A DNA stretch of 64,000 nt from Traorella massiliensis (GTDB taxonomy: Bacteria > Bacillota_I > Bacilli_A > Erysipelotrichales > Erysipelotrichaceae), in NCBI RefSeq assembly GCF_900104665.1, contig NZ_LT629967.1, positions 88,141 through 152,140 of the forward strand, read 5' to 3'. Of the stretch, positions 15,663-26,399 are shown piece after piece; position 1 is the stretch's first letter, and each line of letters begins with the position of its first letter. A program made the position numbers and the translations under genes. The notes below the pieces were generated by a model. It searched no databases. It had not been told where the DNA came from and worked only from the letters and a program-made list of their open reading frames with translations.

Positions 15663-17177
15663 TTAACCACCTATATATGGCCACGGATAAATCGTATCCG
15701 CATAGTATGGACCATTTCGAATTTCAAAATGAACGTGAGGACCTGTTGCCCTTCCAGTCATACCAATCTGTCCAATGACTTCTCCTTTTGCCACTGTTGT
15801 ACCTACGCTATAAAAGCAAGGCTGACTCATATGACCATAATATGTCCAGAAACCATTATTATGGTTAATGATGACATAATATCCTGTTACCGGGCCATAG
15901 CCTGTTTCTACGATAGTTCCACGGTCTGCCGCTTTAACACTTCCATATTTATTGTAAAGGTTCTGCACATCAATAGCTGTATGTCCATAGTAACATAACC
16001 AGTCACAAGATACATAAGCATTGTCTACTGGTAAACGGAAAGAACCAGAACCGACATTTGGAATTACCATCGTACCTATACGTACAATTTCCTGCTGAGG
16101 TGCTTCTGTAAGTAATCGAGAAATTTCCTTTGTCTGAGATTCATCCAGTTCACCATTGATATAGGTTTCCTGATACTGAACATTATAAGTTCCTTCTTTA
16201 TAAGACTGCTCGACGATTCGCTGTCCTTCTCGAAGTGTATCATCATATATGTATTGTGTACTTTCAGGATAAGCCGTCTCCTCTACGATACGGTTTTTCA
16301 CTACTTCAAGCTGGACCGGTGGATCGATCGGTGTTACATTTAATTCTTCTCCGACCTGAAGCAGTTGAGTTTCGCTTTTCAAAGTCTCAGAGTTTACAGA
16401 AAGTAAATTCATAACTGAGACACCCATTTTGCTGGCAACACCTTGAATCATGTCACCTTCTTCAACTGTATAATAGTTTGGCTCATAGCTATAGCCAAAG
16501 CTAAGCCATGTAATACATTCATCATAATCTTTTAAGATCAAATCAATCGGCACTAATTCATTCGAAATCTTAGCGCTATCTAGATAACGATAAGAAATAT
16601 CCTGACGTTCATCACTAGAGTAAGGTGTTGTTTGATGAGTATCTAAAAGTTTTTTTATTTCACTTGGATCCACACCATTACTTTCTAAAAAATATAATAC
16701 AAAGTCTTCACGGGCACGTATAAAATCATCACTATTTTTCACATAAGCAATGCTGCCATTTAAAAATTCAATCTTATATCCCATGATAGAAAAGAAATTA
16801 TTTTCCTCAAGATAGGCAAATATTTCTTCATCTTTATCTTCCACTTCTAGCTGTGATACTGTCTTGCTTACATGAACATCTTCACCTAAGCCAACCTCTG
16901 TATTTGGAAAATCTTCAGCATATTTTTCTTCATAAATGCGCTCTAAAAATTGTTCATACTCATCAATATCATGAACAATACCTAAAAGCTGATCTTTATA
17001 ATAAATCGTTAGGACCTCTTTTTCTTCACCTTCACTTACATATTTCTGCGAAATGATACCGTCTGTTTCCAGATCCTTTGCATTAAGATCATATTGCAGA
17101 GTATCGCTAGGAAGTAAAAGCGTCAATGCCATTGCTCCAACAGCAAGGCCGACTAAAAGGCCGATCTTTTTAAGCAT
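15663..17177 (-). CDS. Cell-wall M23 endopeptidase with LysM and G5 domains
   Basis: The 504-residue secreted or anchored protein has an N-terminal hydrophobic helix (5-22), an unassigned region, and a LysM module (about 240-290; YTVEEGDMIQGVASKMGVS). A G5-like domain (about 295-375) and a C-terminal LytM/M23 zinc peptidase (about 385-495) follow. Both catalytic motifs are intact (GHTAID with His-x3-Asp, and HVHFE), so unlike the SpoIIQ-like protein nearby it should cut peptide cross-bridges. It lies in the dnaB-yycJ interval and ends one base before yycJ. A growth or division role is likely; the exact bond is unknown. Confidence 0.9.
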   Translation of the reverse strand: MLKKIGLLVGLAVGAMALTLLLPSDTLQYDLNAKDLETDGIISQKYVSEGEEKEVLTIYYKDQLLGIVHDIDEYEQFLERIYEEKYAEDFPNTEVGLGEDVHVSKTVSQLEVEDKDEEIFAYLEENNFFSIMGYKIEFLNGSIAYVKNSDDFIRAREDFVLYFLESNGVDPSEIKKLLDTHQTTPYSSDERQDISYRYLDSAKISNELVPIDLILKDYDECITWLSFGYSYEPNYYTVEEGDMIQGVASKMGVSVMNLLSVNSETLKSETQLLQVGEELNVTPIDPPVQLEVVKNRIVEETAYPESTQYIYDDTLREGQRIVEQSYKEGTYNVQYQETYINGELDESQTKEISRLLTEAPQQEIVRIGTMVIPNVGSGSFRLPVDNAYVSCDWLCYYGHTAIDVQNLYNKYGSVKAADRGTIVETGYGPVTGYYVIINHNNGFWTYYGHMSQPCFYSVGTTVAKGEVIGQIGMTGRATGPHVHFEIRNGPYYADTIYPWPYIGG

Positions 17178-17192
17178 ACCTTCAACTCCTTC

Positions 17193-18533
17193 TTATTTTT
17201 CGGGATTAAAAAATGCATTAATATTCTTCGCAAACATAAGCTGGAAACGGCGAGTAGCTCCATTACGATGCTTAGCAATGTCAACATCTACCGGATCCAC
17301 TGCATTTTCTGCTTCTTCTTCTTTCTTCTGGTAACTGTCACGATATAAGAACATAACGATATCTGCATCCTGTTCGATAGATCCTGATTCACGAAGATCA
17401 GAAAGCATTGGATGCTTATCCTGACGTGATTCAACACCACGTGATAGCTGTGAAAGAGCGATCACCGGTACATCTAATTCTCTTGCCAGTGCCTTCAATG
17501 AACGGGAAATTTCACTTACTTCCTGTTGGCGGTTATCAGAATTAGAACGTGAAGAAGCACTAATCAGCTGCAAGTAGTCAATGATGATCATATCTAGTCC
17601 CTGTTCCGATTTCAGCTTACGGCATTTAGAGAAAATATCTCCCATTTTGATCACGGCACTATCATCAATATAAATCTTCGTTTTTCTAATCTCATTGCAG
17701 GCTTCCTGAATACGTACCATTTCTTCATTACTGATATAACCGCTTCTGATCTTATCACCATAGACTTCACTTTTGGCACTTAATATACGCTGCATCAGCT
17801 GTTCACAAGGCATTTCCAGCGAGAAGATCGCAACAGCTCCTGGATTACGCAAACTGCTCTGCAATGCAATATTCAAAGCAAATGCTGTCTTTCCAACAGA
17901 TGGCCGAGCCGCTAAGATGATCAAATCACCACGCTGAAAACCATTTGTCGTATGATCTAAATCTACATAACCTGTTTTGATACCTGTAATTTTTTCTTTG
18001 TTGGAACGAAGCATTTGAATTCGATCCATGACGGTATTTAAAATATCACCGCTGCTTCTAAAATCAGTCGTCCTTCGCTGACGTGTTACATCTAATATCT
18101 TTCTTTCCGCATCATCCATCAGCTCATCTAATGACTTTATATTTTCAAAACCCTCCGCTTCAATTTTCTGTGCTGTTTCAATCAGTTTACGAACTTGAGC
18201 ACGGCTTTTGATAACTTCAATATATGTCGTTGCATTGACACTACTAATGGCATTCTCTGTCAGTTTTAAGATATAGTCAGCACCTCCGACAAGATTCAGC
18301 TCATGCGTATCATTTAAACGGGTAATTAAACCAACGGGTTCTACCGGCTGTCCCTGATCGATCAAATACGTCATGGTACGGAAAAGACGCTGATGATTCT
18401 CATGAAAGAAATCATCAGCTGTTAGATCATGATCTTTTACATCTCCTACTACTTTGGGATATACCAGCATACCGCCCAGTATTGCCTGTTCAGCCTCCAA
18501 AGAAGAAGGGAGCTGTCTTGTGCTTAATGCCAT
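17193..18533 (-). CDS. dnaB: Replicative DNA helicase DnaB
   Basis: This is the hexameric 5'-3' helicase of the replication fork (called DnaC in B. subtilis). The 446-residue protein has the N-terminal primase-interacting domain (about 8-110) and a RecA-type ATPase domain. Walker A is ARPSVGKTAF (near 210), Walker B is MIIIDYLQLI (near 312), and an arginine-finger region follows. The length is typical. It follows rplI by eight bases and has a strong GGAGGAGA site, consistent with the rpsF-ssb-rpsR...rplI-dnaB arrangement of Firmicutes. Confidence 0.97.
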   Translation of the reverse strand: MALSTRQLPSSLEAEQAILGGMLVYPKVVGDVKDHDLTADDFFHENHQRLFRTMTYLIDQGQPVEPVGLITRLNDTHELNLVGGADYILKLTENAISSVNATTYIEVIKSRAQVRKLIETAQKIEAEGFENIKSLDELMDDAERKILDVTRQRRTTDFRSSGDILNTVMDRIQMLRSNKEKITGIKTGYVDLDHTTNGFQRGDLIILAARPSVGKTAFALNIALQSSLRNPGAVAIFSLEMPCEQLMQRILSAKSEVYGDKIRSGYISNEEMVRIQEACNEIRKTKIYIDDSAVIKMGDIFSKCRKLKSEQGLDMIIIDYLQLISASSRSNSDNRQQEVSEISRSLKALARELDVPVIALSQLSRGVESRQDKHPMLSDLRESGSIEQDADIVMFLYRDSYQKKEEEAENAVDPVDVDIAKHRNGATRRFQLMFAKNINAFFNPEK

Positions 18534-18541
18534 GTCTCCTC

Positions 18542-18991
18542 CTATAACTCACTTACATGAACTTTGATTTGACCAATAACCTTGTTACGGTAAAGATCAA
18601 CTTTCACATAAGTCACTCCACAAGAATTAATGCTTTCATTGTCAAGAAATTTTCTTTTATCTACATGAATTTGATATTTTTTCTGTAATTCCTCGCAGAT
18701 TTGCTTAGATGAAACAGAACCAAATACACGTCCTCCTTCACCTGTCTTAACTTTAAATTCAAGCGTGATATTTTCTAGTTTTTTCTTAATTTCATTTGCC
18801 TGAGCTTCCAATTCAGCCTCTTTTTCCGCCTCCTTGGCTTTTTGCTCATTCAAAATCTGACGGCTTGTTTCAGTCGCTGCCACTGCTAGCTTCTGACGAA
18901 TCAAAAAGTTACGGGCATAACCATCCGAAACCTCAACCATTTCTCCTTTTTTACCAACTTTCTTCACATCACTCAGTAAGATTACTTTCAT
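18542..18991 (-). CDS. rplI: 50S ribosomal protein L9
   Basis: The 149-residue protein has the L9 N-terminal RNA-binding domain ([31 protein letters not shown]), a long connecting helix (about 42-75) and the C-terminal domain with [12 protein letters not shown]. It binds 23S rRNA near L1 and limits frameshifting and queueing. Its first 23 bases overlap the end of gdpP. Confidence 0.97.
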   Translation of the reverse strand: MKVILLSDVKKVGKKGEMVEVSDGYARNFLIRQKLAVAATETSRQILNEQKAKEAEKEAELEAQANEIKKKLENITLEFKVKTGEGGRVFGSVSSKQICEELQKKYQIHVDKRKFLDNESINSCGVTYVKVDLYRNKVIGQIKVHVSEL

Positions 18992-20951
18992 TTTCTTCTT
19001 CCTCCTGTTTACTTTTTTGGATCGTCTCTATCAATTCGGATTCAATTTCTTCAACGCTCGCATTCTCTCTAGAAAGCGCCGCTGCACTGAAATGTCCGCC
19101 ACCATTCATTTCTTCCATTAATTTTTGAACATTTATCTTTCCTTTTGATCTTGCAGATACCGCCACGGTATTATCCTTAGTATAACCAATAACAAAGCTT
19201 GCTTCAATACCTTTAATAGATAGCATCGCATCAGCACATTTACTCATCATTGTTTTAGTAATGATTGACTTTGTTTTTACCGGTGCAATCATGATATTAT
19301 CAAAAATGACCCTTCCATAGCGCATGATCGAACTTCTTTCTTCAAATTCTTCAATATTTTCTTTGATCAGATCTTCAGCTTCATTCGGATCAACACCCAA
19401 TGTTCTTAAAACTGCACAAGCCTCAAAAGTACGTGCTCCTGTACGTGCTTTAAAACGATTAGAATCAATCAGGATACCTAAATAAGCAATCGTTGCTTCC
19501 TGAGCATTAACATGTACTTTATGTGACATATAAGGCAAAAATTCCGTAATTAATTCACTAACACTGCTAGCACTTGTCTCAACATAAACTAAAAGCGGAT
19601 TATCAATAAACTTATCAGTACGACGATGATGATCGATCAGTATAACCTTTGTTGCCTTTTCTAATACACCAGGTGCATTACAATGATCAGGATTATGGAA
19701 ATCAGCGGCAATGACAAGATCATCATCTTTCATCAGCTTCAAAGCCTCTACTTCATTGACAAAATGATGACGATTCTTCATTTCAGGTGCATAATGTTTC
19801 ATTGCTTCCTTGCACTGCTCTTCAATACCCCCGGATTCACTGACAATATAAGCATTTTTCATATAACCTTGTGCAATTCTGCTCAGCAATAAATTTGCGC
19901 CCATACAGTCAAAATCCATATTCTTATGCCCAACAATGAACACATTTGAAGCCTCATTAAAAGCATCACGAATTGCCTTTGCCATAACTCTGACACGAAC
20001 ACGTGAACGTTTTTCTGTAGCTTCGCTATTACCACCATAATATTTTACTTCAGAATCATTCAGTTTCACTGCTACCTGATCGCCGCCACGATTCTGTGCC
20101 AATTCCATTAAGTTAATCAGCATTTCATCTAATTCGCTCAGCTTTTTATTTCCTCTGGCTATTGCCATAGATAAAGTTACATTAACACCTATTTCTTCAC
20201 TGTTTTTACGAATTATATTAAGGATAGAAAACTTTTCATTCAAAATTTTCTGATAAATACTTTCATTCAATACCATATAAAAACGATCACTTTTTACACG
20301 ACGAATGACGATACCATTCTCCTTGGCCCACTCAAAAACCGGCTGTCTCAATTTCATATTCAACTGAGAATTCATCGATTCATCTTCATACTGGCTGACT
20401 TCATCATAATTATCTAATTGAATCAAACCTAATACTGTTTTTTCTTCTTGAGAAACTTTTCTAAGTTTTTCATAATCACTAACATCTTTCACATACAAAA
20501 CAGTGGAATTCTCTTTACGAGTAATTTCATAAACATAATCCCCATCTTCAATCGTTACTACATCTGCTTTGTCAATAAACAAATCATTAATATTAGGATT
20601 CCATGAACTGACTTTCTTGCCAATCAAATTAATACCTCGATCAGCCAAAAAGTCATTAAACCATGTTACGATCAGATTTTCATCATAAACAAGAATTCCC
20701 ACTTCTCCAAAAAGCAGTGCGTCTTTCGCATCATTTCCTAAAATTCTTGCCAGGTTTTGATCACGACTTTTTTTATCTCTATCATAACGAATCATGACCC
20801 AGATTACTAAAAAGACATTAAAACCTACGACACCAGCCATCATCAGGACAAAATTGAAGTCCATCCCCAAGATTGCCAGCAATCCTAAAATTAATATCTC
20901 ACAAGCTAACAATATCACTAGCTGCAATTTAAAATTTTCTAGTTTGTCCAT
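18969..20951 (-). CDS. gdpP: Cyclic-di-AMP phosphodiesterase GdpP
   Basis: GdpP (YybT) hydrolyses cyclic-di-AMP to pApA, lowering a signal that controls potassium, osmolyte and wall homeostasis. The 660-residue protein has two transmembrane helices (about 8-50), a PAS-like domain (about 70-150), a degenerate GGDEF domain (about 160-290), a DHH domain with [17 protein letters not shown] and IDHHRR, and a DHHA1 domain with GGGHFSAAA near 635. I chose the ATG at 20951, after GAGAGG; it overlaps yybS by 23 bases. Its place between yybS and rplI is the standard Firmicute order. Confidence 0.96.
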   Translation of the reverse strand: MDKLENFKLQLVILLACEILILGLLAILGMDFNFVLMMAGVVGFNVFLVIWVMIRYDRDKKSRDQNLARILGNDAKDALLFGEVGILVYDENLIVTWFNDFLADRGINLIGKKVSSWNPNINDLFIDKADVVTIEDGDYVYEITRKENSTVLYVKDVSDYEKLRKVSQEEKTVLGLIQLDNYDEVSQYEDESMNSQLNMKLRQPVFEWAKENGIVIRRVKSDRFYMVLNESIYQKILNEKFSILNIIRKNSEEIGVNVTLSMAIARGNKKLSELDEMLINLMELAQNRGGDQVAVKLNDSEVKYYGGNSEATEKRSRVRVRVMAKAIRDAFNEASNVFIVGHKNMDFDCMGANLLLSRIAQGYMKNAYIVSESGGIEEQCKEAMKHYAPEMKNRHHFVNEVEALKLMKDDDLVIAADFHNPDHCNAPGVLEKATKVILIDHHRRTDKFIDNPLLVYVETSASSVSELITEFLPYMSHKVHVNAQEATIAYLGILIDSNRFKARTGARTFEACAVLRTLGVDPNEAEDLIKENIEEFEERSSIMRYGRVIFDNIMIAPVKTKSIITKTMMSKCADAMLSIKGIEASFVIGYTKDNTVAVSARSKGKINVQKLMEEMNGGGHFSAAALSRENASVEEIESELIETIQKSKQEEEENESNLTE

Positions 20952-21846
20952 AAAGCCCTCTCTTTCGGATAGTCCCACCCAGTAGACCATCTACGATCCC
21001 TAATATCATGACAAATGGCCAGACAGGCGGCAGAATGAGCAATACAACCAAGCTCCACTTTGGAAGCCGTCGCATACTTACTATTACTATCATACCATAA
21101 ATCAAGTTTACGATAAACAGTGTGAGGTAGAAAAAAGCAAGTATAAATTTGACAGTTTCGCTCACTTGAATATATCTCATCCCAAAAAATAATAAGTTAC
21201 TAATGATACCACCAACAGCCAAGAACCTAGGATATTTGAAATTAAGATCTATTTTAATTCTTTCGACATCCATCTTCAATTTAATAAAAATCAAGTGTGC
21301 AAGCATATGAACACATAAGCTTTCCATAATGACAATCAAAAGGAAAGAAGCAATATCGAGTATATTAAACAAAGTGTGTGCATCAATAAAAAATACAACT
21401 ATATTTTTAAATATTTCAGTATTTTCTAACATTTCAATGAACTCATTCCGAGTTGCAGCCAAATCATAACCAAAAAAACCTGCAAAGATATACATTGAAA
21501 ATAGATAAGATATAAAAGTACAAACAACTGTCCATAGAAGCAATTTATTCTGATTCCATTTTAAACGTATCCCTTCGCCATACACAATCCCTAAAACAAG
21601 GGCACTGAAAAGATAGAAAATGGTTTGAGGAGGCGATATCATCAATGAAACGATAATTGTCGCAAAAAAAACCATCCATGAATATTTCCACTCACATCGA
21701 GCGGCATAAATGATCATAGGAATACTTAAAAGCCAGTTCAATTGAGAACTTAACATACTTGCCATTTGTCGATCAACGGTAAGAAAAGCCCCTATCATTG
21801 CCACTATCATGGCTCCTTCAGTAATTTTATGCGTTTCCGATTTCAT
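20929..21846 (-). CDS. yybS: YybS-like membrane protein (DUF2232)
   Basis: The 305-residue integral membrane protein has about eight helices and the start EGAMIVAMIGAFLTVDRQM typical of DUF2232. The family sits directly upstream of gdpP across Firmicutes; its molecular role is not established, and some members resemble substrate-binding transport components. The end of the gene contains the gdpP start. A terminator-like hairpin lies between rpsR and this gene, so read-through or a separate promoter sets its level. Confidence 0.88.
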   Translation of the reverse strand: MKSETHKITEGAMIVAMIGAFLTVDRQMASMLSSQLNWLLSIPMIIYAARCEWKYSWMVFFATIIVSLMISPPQTIFYLFSALVLGIVYGEGIRLKWNQNKLLLWTVVCTFISYLFSMYIFAGFFGYDLAATRNEFIEMLENTEIFKNIVVFFIDAHTLFNILDIASFLLIVIMESLCVHMLAHLIFIKLKMDVERIKIDLNFKYPRFLAVGGIISNLLFFGMRYIQVSETVKFILAFFYLTLFIVNLIYGMIVIVSMRRLPKWSLVVLLILPPVWPFVMILGIVDGLLGGTIRKRGLYGQTRKF

Positions 21847-21859
21847 AAATCCTCCTATA

Positions 21860-21890
21860 AAAGAAAACCTCCATCACATTAGATAGAGGT
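21860..21890 (-). terminator. Terminator-like hairpin between rpsR and yybS
   Basis: On the minus strand ACCTC-ATC/GAT-GAGGT is followed by TTTTCTTTT. It would reduce transcription from the ribosomal-protein genes into yybS-gdpP-rplI-dnaB. Confidence 0.65.
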
Positions 21891-21899
21891 CATTTTTAA

Positions 21900-22130
21900 T
21901 TAATCTGCAACGTAAGGCAGTAAAGCCATCTGACGAGCACGTTTGATTGCAGTTGCAAGCATACGCTGGTATTTAGCACTTGTACCAGTCACACGTCTAG
22001 GAATGATCTTACCGTTTGCGCTGATGAAGCGTTTTAATAATTCAGTATCTTTGTAATCGATTTTTTCGATTTTATTTTTTGTAAAGTAACATACTTTCTT
22101 ACGTCCCATTCTTTGTTTTTTGAATGCCAT
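21900..22130 (-). CDS. rpsR: 30S ribosomal protein S18
   Basis: The 76-residue basic protein shows the S18 core: [49 protein letters not shown]. It binds 16S rRNA as a pair with S6, whose gene is two places upstream. Several cysteines seen in some S18 versions are reduced to one (Cys-14), so this is the zinc-free form. AAAGGAG precedes the ATG. Confidence 0.98.
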   Translation of the reverse strand: MAFKKQRMGRKKVCYFTKNKIEKIDYKDTELLKRFISANGKIIPRRVTGTSAKYQRMLATAIKRARQMALLPYVAD

Positions 22131-22149
22131 TTTGCTTCTCCTTTCCTAC

Positions 22150-22611
22150 CTAAAATGGTAAATCATCACTTGCGATATCTAACGTATCACTACCGAAGTC
22201 ACTCTCATAAGAGGACTGCACATCAGGCTGGTACGCATCATTACGCGTAGAAGGCTGATAGCTTGACTGTGATGCCGTCTGTTGATCGCGCTTTTGTGCT
22301 AGAATCTGCACACTGTCACAGACTACTTCAGTCACATAAACAGTGCGGTCGCTTTGATCTTTGTAATTACGTGTCTGGATTCTGCCTTCTACTCCAAGCA
22401 AAGCTCCCTGCTTTACGTAATTAGCCATGAAATCAGCACTTTGTCTCCATGCAACACAACTAATGAAGTCAGCATCCTGTCCGCCTTCCTGATTGCTGGA
22501 GAATCTTCTGTTTACTGCAAGTGTGAAACTTACAACAGAAGTACCCGTATTTGTTTTTCTTAGTTCTGGATCGCGTGTAATGCGTCCTACCAATACAACA
22601 CGATTGATCAT
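22150..22611 (-). CDS. ssb: Single-stranded DNA-binding protein
   Basis: The 153-residue protein has an N-terminal OB fold (about 1-106; INRVVLVGRITRDPELR, DADFISCVAWRQSADFMANYVKQGALLGVEGRIQTR), a Gln/Ser/Asp-rich flexible linker, and the acidic tip DDLPF that recruits repair and replication proteins. It lies one base after rpsF and 19 bases before rpsR, the classic S6-SSB-S18 operon. Confidence 0.97.
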   Translation of the reverse strand: MINRVVLVGRITRDPELRKTNTGTSVVSFTLAVNRRFSSNQEGGQDADFISCVAWRQSADFMANYVKQGALLGVEGRIQTRNYKDQSDRTVYVTEVVCDSVQILAQKRDQQTASQSSYQPSTRNDAYQPDVQSSYESDFGSDTLDIASDDLPF

Positions 22612-22612
22612 A

Positions 22613-22900
22613 TTAAGCTTCTTCTTTCACAATTAAGAAACGTACAACATTGTTGTTGATACGAGCCAAACGATCGAATTCCTGAATACCTTCATTGTTA
22701 GCAGTAACTTTGATAACAACATAATATCCTTTCTTCTCATCGTTGATTTCGTAAGCGAACTCTCTAAGTCCCCATTCATCAACATTGTCTACAGTACCTT
22801 CGTGGCTAGTGATGATAGCATGCAATCCGTCAATTGTTTCCTGACGAACAGCTTCTTCAAGATTAGCTTTTAAAATGTACATAATTTCGTACTTTTTCAT
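22613..22900 (-). CDS. rpsF: 30S ribosomal protein S6
   Basis: The 95-residue protein has the S6 ferredoxin-like fold: KKYEIMYILKANLEE at the start and EWGLREFAYEINDEKKGYYVVI in the middle. The start is the ATG at 22900, eight bases after AAGGAGG; a GTG three codons earlier lies within the ribosome-binding sequence. It forms a dimer with S18 on the 30S platform and in several bacteria the S6-S18 pair represses its own mRNA leader. Confidence 0.97.
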   Translation of the reverse strand: MKKYEIMYILKANLEEAVRQETIDGLHAIITSHEGTVDNVDEWGLREFAYEINDEKKGYYVVIKVTANNEGIQEFDRLARINNNVVRFLIVKEEA

Positions 22901-22915
22901 TGAGTACACCTCCTT

Positions 22916-22974
22916 ATGGTCTTTTGGCCCAAGAGTAGTTGAGCAAGGAGCAAATACGAAAAGTATCTACTCGC
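22916..22974 (-). promoter_or_regulatory. Structured 5' leader of rpsF, candidate S6:S18 autoregulatory site
   Basis: From the predicted start near 22974 the leader folds into a stem GAGTAG/CTACTC enclosing a smaller hairpin ATAC/GTAT and a pyrimidine-rich internal loop, just before the Shine-Dalgarno. S6:S18 leaders with an internal-loop recognition element are known in Firmicutes. I cannot confirm the conserved loop bases by eye, so the family assignment is tentative. Confidence 0.45.
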
Positions 22975-22980
22975 CCATTA

Positions 22981-23009
22981 AGTATAAACAAAATATCCCT
23001 AAAAATCAA
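22981..23009 (-). promoter_or_regulatory. SigA promoter of the rpsF operon
   Basis: On the minus strand TTGATT (23004-23009), an exact 17-base spacer and TATACT (22981-22986) lie about 80 bases before rpsF. Confidence 0.8.
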
Positions 23010-23085
23010 GTTTTTTTTCAATTTCAAAGCTAACGTTTTTTTCAATACCAAACACTAAGATAACCTATTTTTTTAATTATCTAAT

Positions 23086-23370
23086 TTATTTTCTAGACAC
23101 AAATTGAATCTTTAGATTCATATCTAAACCATCAGCTAATCGTTGTGATGTCCTTATTGATAAATTACGATTTCCACTTTCAATCTTGCTTATATCTGCC
23201 TGTGTCATACCTGTCTTTTCCGCAAGTTGTTTTTGTGATAGCTTCTTTTTATTTCTTGCTTCAATCAAAGCAATCGCAAAAGAATACTCATCATCTAATT
23301 TATCATATTCTTCTTTAAAGTTATCGTCTTTCAGCCTTCCATTCAGATAATCATCAAACTTCCTTGTCAT
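23086..23370 (-). CDS. Solitary HigA-like XRE antitoxin (copy 1)
   Basis: The 94-residue protein has an acidic N-terminus and a Cro/C1-type helix-turn-helix (about 40-90; KLSQKQLAEKTGMTQADISKIESGNRNLS). It differs at only eight positions from the antitoxin at 30429-30713, which has an intact HigB/RelE partner. Here no toxin gene lies upstream. It is therefore an orphan antitoxin, possibly a left-over of a duplication or an anti-addiction copy that could neutralise the second toxin. GAGGAGG precedes the ATG. Confidence 0.85.
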   Translation of the reverse strand: MTRKFDDYLNGRLKDDNFKEEYDKLDDEYSFAIALIEARNKKKLSQKQLAEKTGMTQADISKIESGNRNLSIRTSQRLADGLDMNLKIQFVSRK

Positions 23371-23435
23371 TGATTTTCCTCCTCACTCGTTTTTCCACTT
23401 TTTTTAAATTGTTCTCATTTTTCAATTTACGTACT

Positions 23436-23503
23436 CACTTCAACATCAAATTTCTTCAGTATTTTTATTCGATTTAATTCGACTCGGTTATAACCGAATA
23501 AAA
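23436..23503. repeat. Diverged direct repeat, copy A (pairs with 31169-31277)
   Basis: CACTTCAAC-TCAAATTTC, followed by TTTTTATTCGATT and CGAATAAAA, occurs here upstream of the solitary antitoxin and again upstream of the complete toxin-antitoxin pair. Together with the near-identical antitoxin genes this shows that the two flanks of the 23-31 kb segment are related in the same orientation. Confidence 0.65.
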
Positions 23504-23567
23504 TTGACAAAGCGAGATTAATACCATATAATTTATTCGAACAAAATCGAATCGGAAGGAGTCGAAT
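23462..23567 (+). promoter_or_regulatory. Consensus promoter of the ATPase gene set in a CGAAT repeat cluster
   Basis: A perfect promoter, TTGACA (23504-23509), 17 bases, TATAAT (23527-23532), precedes the ATPase gene. Around it the pentamer CGAAT/ATTCG occurs six times within about 100 bases. There is a 9-bp inverted repeat (ATTCGACTC at 23477-23485, GAGTCGAAT at 23559-23567, overlapping the ribosome binding site) and a central palindrome CGGTTATAACCG. Such a pattern suggests a DNA-binding repressor; the regulator is not identified. Confidence 0.65.
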
Positions 23568-23570
23568 AAA

Positions 23571-24956
23571 ATGAAATTTATTGGCAGAGAAAATGAGAAG
23601 AAAAAACTAATCAATACGCTTAATAAAAATTATTCTGAAACAATTCTAATTTATGGCCGTCGAAGAGTTGGGAAAAGTGAATTGATCAAACAGTGTTTAA
23701 AAGAAATAGACGATACAAGCATCTATTATGAGTGTAAACAAACCACAGAAATAAACAATGTCGAAAGTTTAGCTTCACTCATTTCAGAACAATTTCATTA
23801 TCCAAAACTTGCTTTTTCAAATTTGGAAGCACTGCTTTCTTTTCTCTTTGAAAAAGCTATTGAAAATAAAATGATCCTTGTATTAGATGAATATCCTTAT
23901 TTAAGAAAAACAATTGTAGGAATCGATAGCATTTTACAAAATTTAATTGACAAATACAAAGAAGTATCAACATTAAAACTTATTCTATGTGGATCATATG
24001 TAGATATCATGAAATCTCTAATTGAAATCCACAATCCTTTATATGGTCGTATCACACAAATCGTTGATTTAAAACCAATGGATTATTATGAATCTTCAAA
24101 ATTTTATCCAAACTTTTCAAATGAAGACAAAGTAAAATTGTACAGTGTTTTTGGTGGTATCCCTCATTATAATAAACTTATTGATTCCCATAAATCTGTA
24201 AAAGAAAATATCATTGACTTAATTGCCTCACCAAATGCTCGGCTCGAATTAGAAATATCTATGTATTTAAAATCAGAAATATCTAAAATGATCAATGCTA
24301 ATGAAGTATTTGAGGCGATGGCTATGGGTGCAAGCAAATATAGTGATATACTATCTAAATCACATGTATCAAGTGCACCTACTTTAATTGATGTGCTTGA
24401 TAAACTTATTAAAATGGAAGTAGTCACAAAAGAAACACCCATTAATGAGGAGCATAATCGCAAAAAATCAAGATATTTTATTTGTGATAATCTTTCTCTT
24501 TTTTACTACAAATATATATTTAGATATGCTTCACAAATGAATGTCATGGATAGCGAAGTCTTTTATAAAAGATATATCGATCAGGATTTTAATACTCAAC
24601 ATGTTCCCTTTATTTTTGAAAACATATGCAAACAGTTTTTAATCCGATTAAATCGCAAAGGTCTGATTGAAGAACCTTTTGAAAAAATAGGAAAATATTA
24701 TTATGATGATCCTATTAACAAGAAAAATGGCGAATTTGATCTTGTAACCTACGATAGAAAAGGTTATACCTTTTATGAAGCAAAATTTAAAAATTCTAAA
24801 ATTGACATGAATACTATTCGCAAGGAAATTGAGCAAGTAAAAGATACTGGTTTTAACTGTTATCGCTACGGTTTCTTTTCAAAAACGGATTTTGAAGAAA
24901 TAAATGATGATACTTTAATTCTTTATACCTTGAATGATTTATTTAAAGATATATAA
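23571..24956 (+). CDS. AAA ATPase with C-terminal PD-(D/E)XK-like domain (DUF234 type)
   Basis: The 461-residue protein starts with a STAND-like AAA domain: Walker A YGRRRVGKS (28-36), Walker B ILVLDEYPY (near 105) and a sensor region LILCGS (near 138). A winged-helix region (about 235-300) follows. The C-terminal part (about 345-461) contains NGEFDLVTYD...YEAKF, the E/D...ExK arrangement of PD-(D/E)XK nucleases. This is the archaeal-ATPase/DUF234 family common in mobile regions; its biological role is not known and defence has been suggested for related fusions. It is monocistronic with a strong promoter and terminator, on the opposite strand to its neighbours. Confidence 0.85.
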   Translation: MKFIGRENEKKKLINTLNKNYSETILIYGRRRVGKSELIKQCLKEIDDTSIYYECKQTTEINNVESLASLISEQFHYPKLAFSNLEALLSFLFEKAIENKMILVLDEYPYLRKTIVGIDSILQNLIDKYKEVSTLKLILCGSYVDIMKSLIEIHNPLYGRITQIVDLKPMDYYESSKFYPNFSNEDKVKLYSVFGGIPHYNKLIDSHKSVKENIIDLIASPNARLELEISMYLKSEISKMINANEVFEAMAMGASKYSDILSKSHVSSAPTLIDVLDKLIKMEVVTKETPINEEHNRKKSRYFICDNLSLFYYKYIFRYASQMNVMDSEVFYKRYIDQDFNTQHVPFIFENICKQFLIRLNRKGLIEEPFEKIGKYYYDDPINKKNGEFDLVTYDRKGYTFYEAKFKNSKIDMNTIRKEIEQVKDTGFNCYRYGFFSKTDFEEINDDTLILYTLNDLFKDI

Positions 24957-24963
24957 GATATTT

Positions 24964-25005
24964 AAAAAGTGATTGAATCATAACAATGAAACAATCACTT
25001 TTTTG
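24964..25005. terminator. Bidirectional terminator between the ATPase and GH4 genes
   Basis: The stem AAAAAGTGATTG/CAATCACTTTTTT has A-rich and T-rich flanks on both sides and serves the convergent ATPase (plus) and phospho-glucosidase (minus) genes. Confidence 0.8.
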
Positions 25006-25049
25006 TGAGGTCTTAATCTAAATCTTCGCCATTGCTGGCAATGATTACT

Positions 25050-26390
<1,341 letters not shown>

Positions 26391-26399
26391 TCATAAAAG

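Noticed and set aside
15729..15998. Plus-strand frame opposite the M23 peptidase domain
   Set aside because: No start signal, and the opposite strand encodes clear catalytic motifs.
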